Below, piece after piece: positions 1 to 10,100 of a DNA stretch of 64,000 bases (its first letter is position 1; the number at the start of each line of letters is the position of its first letter). A model generated the notes under the pieces. That model worked only from the letters and a program-made list of their open reading frames with translations. It searched no databases and was not told the DNA's origin. The translations under genes were made by a program, and so were the position numbers. The DNA comes from Tupaia tana (lineage: Eukaryota; Chordata; Mammalia; Scandentia; Tupaiidae). The stretch is from contig JAKSZU010000272.1 of assembly GCA_026018925.1 (NCBI GenBank), positions 62,001-126,000 of the forward strand. The letters run 5' to 3'.

Positions 1-119
1 ACCCCAAGGCCAGAGCTTCCTCTTTCACCCAGGTACATTTTTTTTCCTTTTTTTTTCCTCCTCTGTCCTGTTATCCACATCTTTCAATTGTTAATTTCTC
101 TCTTCTGATCAACACACAG

Positions 120-245
120 GAACACCCTCAGTTCATCCACAACACACACCCATCTTTGGACCCTGGGCCAGGATCTCCGACTGAGGACTGCCCCCAGTAG
201 TTCCAGCCCCGGGACCCCCAGGTCAGAGACCCCTCTTTCAGCCAG
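120..245 (+). other. Class B exon-like unit (GACTGAGGACTG type)
   Basis: An example of the second common monomer class. It is also 126 bp, but has CATCTTTGGACCC in place of CATCTTTCCACCC and CTCCGACTGAGGACTG in place of CTCCGAGGGAGGAGTG. The Ser/Thr/Pro-rich frame stays open through it. The alternative Pro/Val-rich frame, open in class A, stops here at TGA within GACTGA. Class B therefore discriminates between the two possible frames. This copy belongs to the sub-type starting GAACACC, which is followed by the unusually short 76-nt spacer. Confidence 0.6.
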
Positions 246-321
246 GTACATTTTTTTTCCTTCTCTGTCCTGTTATCCACATCTTTCAATTGTAAATTTC
301 TCTCTTCTGATCAACACACAG
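246..321 (+). other. Short 76-bp intron-like variant
   Basis: This spacer lacks 11 bp of the polypyrimidine tract: a single T-run is followed directly by CCTTCTCTGTCC. It keeps the GTACAT start, the TTTCAATTG region and the CACACAG end. The same shortened form recurs at about 2.79, 3.84, 6.38, 9.99, 12.32, 20.40, 22.73, 26.34, 33.02, 34.07, 36.83, 38.73, 39.57, 42.32, 44.02 and 45.71 kb, usually after a GAACACC-type exon-like unit. The loss is not a multiple of three, so it would shift an unspliced frame and leave a spliced one intact. Confidence 0.75.
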
Positions 322-448
322 GAACGCCCTCAGTTTATCCACAACACACCCCCATCTTTCGACCACTGGGCCAGGATCTCCGAGGGAGGACTGCCCCCAG
401 TAGTTCCAGCCTCAGGACCCCCAGGCCAGAGCCCCCTCTTTCAGCTAG
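322..448 (+). other. Class C exon-like unit, 127 bp (+1)
   Basis: This class reads TTTCGACCACTGGGCC (elsewhere TTTCGACCCCTGGGCC) where the standard has TTTCCACCCTGGGCC, one base longer. Entering in the Ser/Thr/Pro-rich frame, it hits TAG in CAGTAG. Entering in the Pro/Val-rich frame, it leaves in the Ser/Thr/Pro-rich frame without a stop. This copy also has GTTTATCC and ends AGCTAG before GTACAT. It is widespread, so the +1 has been copied through the array rather than arising repeatedly. Confidence 0.8.
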
Positions 449-2445
449 GTACATTTTTTTTCCTTTTTTTTTCCTTCTCTGTCCTGTTATCCACATCTTT
501 CAATTGTAAATTTCTCTCTTCTGATCAACACACAGGAACGCCCTCAGTTCATCCACACCACACCCCCATCTTTCCACCCTGGGCCAGGATCTCTGAGGGA
601 GGAGTGCCCCCAGTAGTTCCAGCCCCGGGACCCCCAGGCCAGAGCCTCCTCTTTCACCCAGGTACATTTTTTTTCCTTTTTTTTTCCTCCTCTGTCCTGT
701 TATCCACATCTTTCAATTGTAAATTTCTCTCTTCTGATAAACACACAGGAACGCCCTCAGTTCATCCACAACACACCCCCATCTTTCGACCCCTGGGCCA
801 GGATCTCCGAGGGAGGACTGCCCCCAGTAGTTCCAGCCCCAGGACACCCAGGCCAGAGCCCCCTCTTTCAGCCAGGTACATTTTTTTTCGTTTTTTTTTC
901 CTTCTCTGTCCTGTTATCCACATCTTTCAATTGTAAATTTCTCTCTTCTGATCAACACACAGGAACGCCCTCAGTTCATCCACACCACACCCCCATCTTT
1001 CCACCCTGGGCCAGGATCTCCGAGGGAGGACTGCCCCAAGTAGTTCCAGCCCAAGGACCCCCAGGCCAGAGCCCCCTCTTTCAGCCAGGTACATTTTTTT
1101 TCCTTGTCTGTCCTGTTATCCACATCTTTCAGTTGTAAATTTCTCTCTTCTGATCAACACACAGGAATGCCCTCAGTTCATCAACACCACACCCCCATCT
1201 TTCCACCCTGGGCCAGGATCTCCGAGGGAGGAGTGCACCCAGTAATTCCAGCCCCGGGACCCCAAGGCCAGAGCCTCCTCTTTCACCCAGGTACATTTTT
1301 TTTTTCCTTTTTTTTTCCTCCTCTGTCCTGTTATCCACATCTTTCAATTGTAAATTTCTCTCTTCTGATCAACACACAGGAACGCCCTCAGTTCATCCAC
1401 AACACACACCCATCTTTGGACCCTGGGCCAGGATCTCCGACTGAGGACTGCCCCCAGTAGTTCCAGCCCCGGGACCCCCAGGTCAGAGCCCCCTCTTTCA
1501 GCCAGGTACATTTTTTTTCCTTTTTTTTTCCTTCTCTGTCCTGTTATCCACATCTTTCAATTGTAAATTTCTCTCTTCTGATCAACACACAGGAACGCCC
1601 TCAGTTCATCCACACCACACCCCCATCTTTCCACCCTGGGCCAGGATCTCCGAGGGAGGACTGCCCCCAATAGTTCCAGCCCCGGGACCCCCAGGCCAGA
1701 GCCCCCTCTTTCACCCAGGTACATTTTTTTTCCTTTTTTTTTCCTTCTCTGTCCTGTTATCCACATCTTTCAATTGTAAATTTCTCTCTTCTGATCAACA
1801 CACAGGAACGCCCTCAGTTCATCCACAACACACCCCCATCTTTGGACCCTGGGCCAGGTTCTCCGACTGAGGACTGCCCCCAGTAGTTCCAGCCCCGGGA
1901 CCCCCAGGTCAGAGCCCCCTCTTTCAGCCAGGTACATTTTTTTTTCCTTTTTTTTTCCTTCTCTGTCCTGTTATCCACATCTTTCAATTGTAAATTTCTC
2001 TCTTCTGATCAACACACAGGAACGCCCTCAGTTCATCCACACCACACCCCCATCTTTCCACCCTGGGCCAGGATCTCTGAGGGAGGAGTGCCCCCAGTAG
2101 TTCCAGCCCCAGGACATCCAGGCCAGAGCCCCCTCTTTCAGCCAGGTACATTTTTTTTCCTTTTTTTTTCCTTCTCTGTCCTGTTATCCACATCTTTCAA
2201 TTGTAAATTTCTCTCTTCTTATCAACACACAGGAACGCCCTCAGTTCATCCACAACACATCCCCATCTTTGGACCCTGGGCCAGGATCTCCGACTGAGGA
2301 CTGCCCCCAGTAGTTCCAGCCCCGGGACCCCCAGGTCAGAGCCCCCTCTTTCAGCCAGGTACATTCTTTTTCCTTTTTTTTTCCTTCTCTGTCCTGTTAT
2401 CCACATCTTTCAATTGTAAATTTCTCTCTTCTGATCAACACACAG

Positions 2446-2570
2446 GAACGCCCTCAGTTCATCCACACCACAACCCATCTTTCCACCCTGGGCCAGGATC
2501 TCTGAGGGAGGAGTGCCCCCAGTAGTTCCAGCCCCGGGACACCCAGGCCAGAGCCCCCTCTTTCACCCAG
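2446..2570 (+). other. Class D exon-like unit, 125 bp (-1)
   Basis: This class reads CACCACAACCCATC where the standard has CACCACACCCCCATC, one base shorter. Entering in the Ser/Thr/Pro-rich frame, it leaves in the Pro/Val-rich frame without a stop, the opposite shift to class C. The same class appears at about 3.3, 5.85, 6.89, 9.46, 11.79, 12.84, 15.40, 17.32, 19.87, 22.20, 23.25, 25.81, 26.87, 32.49, 33.54, 36.29, 37.35, 38.19 and 39.25 kb. I did not see it beyond about 48 kb. Confidence 0.8.
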
Positions 2571-3592
2571 GTACATTTTTTTTCCTTTTTTTTTCCTCCT
2601 CTGTCCTGTTATCCACATCTTTCAATTGTAAATTTCTCTCTTCTGATCAACACACAGGAACGCCCTCAGTTCATCCACAACACACACCCATCTTTGGACC
2701 CTGGGCCAGGATCTCCGACTGAGGACTGCCCCCAGTAGTTCCAGCCCCGGGACCCCCAGGTAAGAGACCCCTCTTTCAGCCAGGTACATTTTTTTTCCTT
2801 CTCTGTCCTGTTATCCACATCTTTCAATTGTAAATTTCTCTCTTCTGATCAACACACAGGAACGCCCTCAGTTTATCCACAACACACCCCCATCTTTCGA
2901 CCACTGGGCCAGGATCTCCGAGGGAGGACTGCCCCCAGTAGTTCCAGCCCCAGGATCCCCAGGCCAGAGCCCCCTCTTTCAGCTAGGTACATTTTTTTTC
3001 CTTTTTTTTTCCTTCTCTGTCCTGTTATCCACATCTTTCAATTGTAAATTTCTCTCTTCTGATCAACACACAGGAACGCCCTCAGTTCATCCACACCACA
3101 CCCCCATCTTTCAACCCTGGGCCAGGATCTCCGAGGGAGGAGTGCCCCCAGTAGTTCCAGCCCCAGGACCCCCAGGTCAGAGCCCCCTCTTTCAGCCAGG
3201 TACATTCTTTTTCCTTTTTTTTTCCTTCTCTGTCCTGTTATCCACATCTTTCAATTGTAAATTTCTCTCTTCTGATCAACACACAGGAACGCCCTCAGTT
3301 CATCCACACCACAACCCATCTTTCCACCCTGGGCCAGGATCTCTGAGGGAGGAGTGCCCCCAGTAGTTCCAGCCCCGGGACCCCCAGGCCAGAGCCCCCT
3401 CTTTCACCCAGGTACATTTTTTTTCCTTTTTTTTTCCTCCGCTGTCCTGTTATCCACATCTTTCAATTGTAAATTTCTCTCTTCTGATCAACACACAGGA
3501 ACGCCCTCAGTTCATCCACACCACACCCCCATCTTTCCACCCTGGGCCAGGATCTCCGAGGGAGGAGTGCCCCCAGTAGTTCCAGCCCCGGG

Positions 3593-6500
3593 ACCCCAAG
3601 GCCAGAGCTTCCTCTTTCACCCAGGTACATTTTTTTTCCTTTTTTTTTCCTCCTCTGTCCTGTTATCCACATCTTTCAATTGTTAATTTCTCTCTTCTGA
3701 TCAACACACAGGAACACCCTCAGTTCATCCACAACACACACCCATCTTTGGACCCTGGGCCAGGATCTCCGACTGAGGACTGCCCCCAGTAGTTCCAGCC
3801 CCGGGACCCCCAGGTCAGAGACCCCTCTTTCAGCCAGGTACATTTTTTTTCCTTCTCTGTCCTGTTATCCACATCTTTCAATTGTAAATTTCTCTCTTCT
3901 GATCAACACACAGGAACGCCCTCAGTTTATCCACAACACACCCCCATCTTTCGACCACTGGGCCAGGATCTCCGAGGGAGGACTGCCCCCAGTAGTTCCA
4001 GCCTCAGGACCCCCAGGCCAGAGCCCCCTCTTTCAGCTAGGTACATTTTTTTTCCTTTTTTTTTCCTTCTCTGTCCTGTTATCCACATCTTTCAATTGTA
4101 AATTTCTCTCTTCTGATCAACACACAGGAACGCCCTCAGTTCATCCACACCACACCCCCATCTTTCCACCCTGGGCCAGGATCTCTGAGGGAGGAGTGCC
4201 CCCAGTAGTTCCAGCCCCGGGACCCCCAGGCCAGAGCCTCCTCTTTCACCCAGGTACATTTTTTTTCCTTTTTTTTTCCTCCTCTGTCCTGTTATCCACA
4301 TCTTTCAATTGTAAATTTCTCTCTTCTGATAAACACACAGGAACGCCCTCAGTTCATCCACAACACACCCCCATCTTTCGACCCCTGGGCCAGGATCTCC
4401 GAGGGAGGACTGCCCCCAGTAGTTCCAGCCCCAGGACACCCAGGCCAGAGCCCCCTCTTTCAGCCAGGTACATTTTTTTTCGTTTTTTTTTCCTTCTCTG
4501 TCCTGTTATCCACATCTTTCAATTGTAAATTTCTCTCTTCTGATCAACACACAGGAACGCCCTCAGTTCATCCACACCACACCCCCATCTTTCCACCCTG
4601 GGCCAGGATCTCCGAGGGAGGACTGCCCCAAGTAGTTCCAGCCCAAGGACCCCCAGGCCAGAGCCCCCTCTTTCAGCCAGGTACATTTTTTTTCCTTGTC
4701 TGTCCTGTTATCCACATCTTTCAGTTGTAAATTTCTCTCTTCTGATCAACACACAGGAATGCCCTCAGTTCATCAACACCACACCCCCATCTTTCCACCC
4801 TGGGCCAGGATCTCCGAGGGAGGAGTGCACCCAGTAATTCCAGCCCCGGGACCCCAAGGCCAGAGCCTCCTCTTTCACCCAGGTACATTTTTTTTTTCCT
4901 TTTTTTTTCCTCCTCTGTCCTGTTATCCACATCTTTCAATTGTAAATTTCTCTCTTCTGATCAACACACAGGAACGCCCTCAGTTCATCCACACCACACC
5001 CCCATCTTTCCACCCTGGGCCAGGATCTCCGAGGGAGGACTGCCCCCAATAGTTCCAGCCCCGGGACCCCCAGGCCAGAGCCCCCTCTTTCACCCAGGTA
5101 CATTTTTTTTCCTTTTTTTTTCCTTCTCTGTCCTGTTATCCACATCTTTCAATTGTAAATTTCTCTCTTCTGATCAACACACAGGAACGCCCTCAGTTCA
5201 TCCACAACACACCCCCATCTTTGGACCCTGGGCCAGGTTCTCCGACTGAGGACTGCCCCCAGTAGTTCCAGCCCCGGGACCCCCAGGTCAGAGCCCCCTC
5301 TTTCAGCCAGGTACATTTTTTTTTCCTTTTTTTTTCCTTCTCTGTCCTGTTATCCACATCTTTCAATTGTAAATTTCTCTCTTCTGATCAACACACAGGA
5401 ACGCCCTCAGTTCATCCACACCACACCCCCATCTTTCCACCCTGGGCCAGGATCTCTGAGGGAGGAGTGCCCCCAGTAGTTCCAGCCCCGGGACACCCAG
5501 GCCAGAGCCCCCTCTTTCAGCCAGGTACATTTTTTTTCCTTTTTTTTTCCTTCTCTGTCCTGTTATCCACATCTTTCAATTGTAAATTTCTCTCTTCTTA
5601 TCAACACACAGGAACGCCCTCAGTTCATCCACAACACACCCCCATCTTTGGACCCTGGGCCAGGATCTCCGACTGAGGACTGCCCCCAGTAGTTCCAGCC
5701 CCGGGACCCCCAGGTCAGAGCCCCCTCTTTCAGCCAGGTACATTCTTTTTCCTTTTTTTTTCCTTCTCTCTCCTGTTATCCACATCTTTCAATTGTAAAT
5801 TTCTCTCTTCTGATCAACACACAGGAACGCCCTCAGTTCATCCACACCACAACCCATCTTTCCACCCTGGGCCAGGATCTCTGAGGGAGGAGTGCCCCCA
5901 GTAGTTCCAGCCCCGGGACACCCAGGCCAGAGCCCCCTCTTTCACCCAGGTACATTTTTTTTCCTTTTTTTTTCCTCCTCTGTCCTGTTATCCACATCTT
6001 TCAATTGTAAATTTCTCTCTTCTGATCAACACACAGGAACGCCCTCAGTTCATCCACACCACACCCCCATCTTTCCACCCTGGGCCAGGATCTCTGAGGG
6101 AGGAGTGCCCCCAGTAGTTCCAGCCCTGGGACCCCAAGGCCAGAGCCTCCTCTTTCACCCAGGTACATTTTTTTTCCTTTTTTTTTCCTCCTCTGTCCTG
6201 TTATCCACATCTTTCAATTGTTAATTTCTCTCTTCTGATCAACACACAGGAACACCGTCAGTTCATCCACAACACACACCCATCTTTGGACCCTGGGCCA
6301 GGATCTCCGACTGAGGACTGCCCCCAGTAGTTCCAGCCCCGGGACCCCCAGGTCAGAGACCCCTCTTTCATCCAGGTACATTTTTTTTCCTTCTCTGTCC
6401 TGTTATCCACATCTTTCAATTGTAAATTTCTCTCTTCTGATCAACACACAGGAACGCCCTCAGTTTATCCACAACACACCCCCATCTTTCGACCACTGGG

Positions 6501-7184
6501 CCAGGATCTCCGAGGGAGGACTGCCCCCAGTAGTTCCAGCCCCAGGACCCCCAGGCCAGAGCCCCCTCTTTCAGCCAGGTACATTTTTTTCCCTTTTTTT
6601 TTTCCTTCTCTGTCCTGTTATCCACATCTTTCAATTGTAAATTTCTCTCTTCTGATCAACACACAGGAACGCCCTCAGTTCATCCACACCACACCCCCAT
6701 CTTTCCACCCTGGGCCAGGATCTCCGAGGGAGGAGTGCCCCCAGTAGTTCCAGCCCCGGGACCCCCAGGTCAGAGCCCCCTCTTTCAGCCAGGTACATTC
6801 TTTTTCCTTTTTTTTTCCTTCTCTGTCCTGTTATCCACATCTTTCAATTGTAAATTTCTCTCTTCTGATCAACACACAGGAACGCCCTCAGTTCATCCAC
6901 ACCACAACCCATCTTTCCACCCTGGGCCAGGATCTCTGAGGGAGGAGTGCCCCCAGTAGTTCCAGCCCCGGGACCCCCAGGCCAGAGCCCCCTCTTTCAG
7001 CCAGGTACATTTTTTTTCCTTTTTTTTTCCTTCTCTGTCCTGTTATCCACATCTTTCAATTGTAAATTTCTCTCTTCTGATCAACACACAGGAACGCCCT
7101 CAGTTCATCCACACCACACCCCCATCTTTCCACCCTGGGCCAGGATCTCCGAGGGAGGAGTGCCCCCAGTAGTTCCAGCCCCGG
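3593..7184. repeat. 3.59-kb higher-order repeat, copy 2
   Basis: The partner of 1-3592. It opens with the same partial unit ACCCCAAGGCCAGAGCTTCC. One monomer deletion and one monomer gain relative to copy 1 indicate unequal exchange in register with the monomer. The 3' boundary is approximate. Confidence 0.8.
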
Positions 7185-10100
7185 GACCCCCAGGCCAGAG
7201 CCCCCTCTTTCACCCAGGTACATTTTTTTTTCCTTTTTTTTTCCTTCTCTGTCCTGTTATCCACATCTTTCAATTGTAAATTTCTCTCTTCTGATCAAAA
7301 CACAGGAACGCCCTCAGTTCATCCACAACACAACCCCATCTTTGGACCGTGGGCCAGGATCTCCGACTGTGGACTGCCCCCAGTAGTTCCAGCCCCGGGA
7401 CCCCCAGGTCAGAGCCCCCTCTTTTACCCAGGTACATTTTTTTTTCCTTTTTTTTTCCTTCTCTGTCCTGTTATCCACATCTTTCAATTGTAAATTTCTC
7501 TCTTCTGATCAACACACAGGAACGCCCTCAGTTCATCCAAACCACACCCCCATCTTTCCACCCTGGGCCAGGATCTCCGAGGGAGGAGTGCCCCCAATAG
7601 TTCCAGCTCGGGACCCACAGGCCAGAGCCCCCTCTTTCACCCAGGTACATTTTTTTTCCTTTTTTTTTCCTTCTCTGTCCTGTTATCCACATCTTTCAAT
7701 TGTAAATTTCTCTCTTCTGATCAACACACAGGAACGCCCTCAGTTCATCCACAACACACCCCCATCTTTGAACCCTGGGCCAGGTTCTCCGACTGAGGAC
7801 TGCCCCCAGTAGTTCCAGCCCCGGGACCCCCAGGTCAGAGCCCCCTCTTTCAGCCAGGTACATTTTTTTTCCTTTTTTTTTCCTTCTCTGTCCTGTTATC
7901 CACATCTTTCAATTGTAAATTTCTCTCTTCTGATCAACACACAGGAACGCCCTCAGTACATCCACACCACACCCCCATCTTTCCACCCTGGGCCAGGATC
8001 TCCGAGGGAGGAGTGCCCCCATTAGTTCCAGCCCCGGGACCCCCAGGCCAGAGCCCCCTCTTTCACCCAGGTACATTTTTTTTCCTTTTTTTTTCCTTCT
8101 CTGTCCTGTTATCCACATCTTTCAATTGTAAATTTCTCTCTTCTGATCAACACACAGGAACGAACTCAGTTCATCCACAACACACCCCCATCTTTGGACC
8201 CTGGGCCAGGATCTCCGACTGAGGACTGCCCCCAGTAGTTCCAGCCCCGGGACCCCCAGGTCAGAGCCCCCTCTTTCAGCCAGGTACATTTTTTTTCCTT
8301 TTTTTTTCCTTCTCTGTCCTGTTATCCACATCTTTCAATTGTAAATTTCTCTCTTCTGATCAACACACAGGAACGCCCTCAGTTCATCCACACCACACCC
8401 CCATCTTTCCACCCTGGGCCAGGATCTCTGAGGGAGGAGTGCCCCCAGTAGTTCCAGCCCCGGGACCCCCAGGCCAGAGCCCCCTCTTTCACCCAGGTAC
8501 ATTTTTTTTCCTTTTTTTTTCCTTCTCTGTCCTGTTATCCACATCTTTCAATTGTAAATTTCTCTCTTCTGATCAACACACAGGAACGCCCTCAGTTCAT
8601 CCACACCACACCCCCATCTTTCCACCCTGGGCCAGGATCTCCGAGGGAGGACTGCCCCCAATAGTTCCAGCCCCGGGACCCCCAGGCCAGAGCCCCCTCT
8701 TTCACCCAGGTACATTTTTTTTCCTTTTTTTTTCCTTCTCTGTCCTGTTATCCACATCTTTCAATTGTAAATTTCTCTCTTCTGATCAACACACAGGAAC
8801 GCCCTCAGTTCATCCACAACACACCCCCATCTTTGGACCCTGGGCCAGGTTCTCCGACTGAGGACTGCCCCCAGTAGTTCCAGCCCCGGGACCCCCAGGT
8901 CAGAGCCCCCTCTTTCAGCCAGGTACATTTTTTTTTCCTTTTTTTTTCCTTCTCTGTCCTGTTATCCACATCTTTCAATTGTAAATTTCTCTCTTCTGAT
9001 CAACACACAGGAACGCCCTCAGTTCATCCACACCACACCCCCATCTTTCCACCCTGGGCCAGGATCTCTGAGGGAGGAGTGCCCCCAGTAGTTCCAGCCC
9101 CGGGACACCCAGGCCAGAGCCCCCTCTTTCAGCCAGGTACATTTTTTTTCCTTTTTTTTTCCTTCTCTGTCCTGTTATCCACATCTTTCAATTGTAAATT
9201 TCTCTCTTCTTATCAACACACAGGAACGCCCTCAGTTCATCCACAACACACCCCCATCTTTGGACCCTGGGCCAGGATCTCCGACTGAGGACTGCCCCCA
9301 GTAGTTCCAGCCCCGGGACCCCCAGGTCAGAGCCCCCTCTTTCAGCCAGGTACATTCTTTTTCCTTTTTTTTTCCTTCTCTCTCCTGTTATCCACATCTT
9401 TCAATTGTAAATTTCTCTCTTCTGATCAACACACAGGAACGCCCTCAGTTCATCCACACCACAACCCATCTTTCCACCCTGGGCCAGGATCTCTGAGGGA
9501 GGAGTGCCCCCAGTAGTTCCAGCCCCGGGACACCCAGGCCAGAGCCCCCTCTTTCACCCAGGTACATTTTTTTTCCTTTTTTTTTCCTCCTCTGTCCTGT
9601 TATCCACATCTTTCAATTGTAAATTTCTCTCTTCTGATCAACACACAGGAACGCCCTCAGTTCATCCACACCACACCCCCATCTTTCCACCCTGGGCCAG
9701 GATCTCTGAGGGAGGAGTGCCCCCAGTAGTTCCAGCCCTGGGACCCCAAGGCCAGAGCCTCCTCTTTCACCCAGGTACATTTTTTTTCCTTTTTTTTTCC
9801 TCCTCTGTCCTGTTATCCACATCTTTCAATTGTTAATTTCTCTCTTCTGATCAACACACAGGAACACCGTCAGTTCATCCACAACACACACCCATCTTTG
9901 GACCCTGGGCCAGGATCTCCGACTGAGGACTGCCCCCAGTAGTTCCAGCCCCGGGACCCCCAGGTCAGAGACCCCTCTTTCATCCAGGTACATTTTTTTT
10001 CCTTCTCTGTCCTGTTATCCACATCTTTCAATTGTAAATTTCTCTCTTCTGATCAACACACAGGAACGCCCTCAGTTTATCCACAACACACCCCCATCTT

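Larger units (their letters stand above)
1..3592. repeat. 3.59-kb higher-order repeat, copy 1
   Basis: The sequence from position 1 reappears from 3593 with the same order of variant monomers. The match is offset by 3592 to about 1.40 kb, then by 3379 from about 1.6 to 2.65 kb because the second copy lacks one class B monomer, then again by about 3592 because the second copy has one extra monomer near 6.0-6.2 kb. Confidence 0.85.

Noticed and set aside
322..448. Possible CENP-B box (TTTCGACCACTGGGCC)
   Set aside because: It starts with TTCG but lacks the conserved A and CGGG spacing of the CENP-B box, so there is no sequence support for centromere protein binding.
500..709. Recurring 69-codon minus-strand frame starting MWITGQRRKKKGKK
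   Set aside because: It recurs in most monomers because the complement of the repeat happens to lack stops there. The Lys/Arg run is just the complement of the T-rich spacer. It has no promoter, no length conservation beyond the unit and no recognisable domain.
604..936. Plus-strand frames of 69-183 codons starting MPPVVPAPG, MTLLLSTSF or MFLFFSFSV
   Set aside because: They read straight across the intron-like T tract and give Phe-rich runs set by homopolymer length. Near-identical copies are broken by one-base T-run changes.
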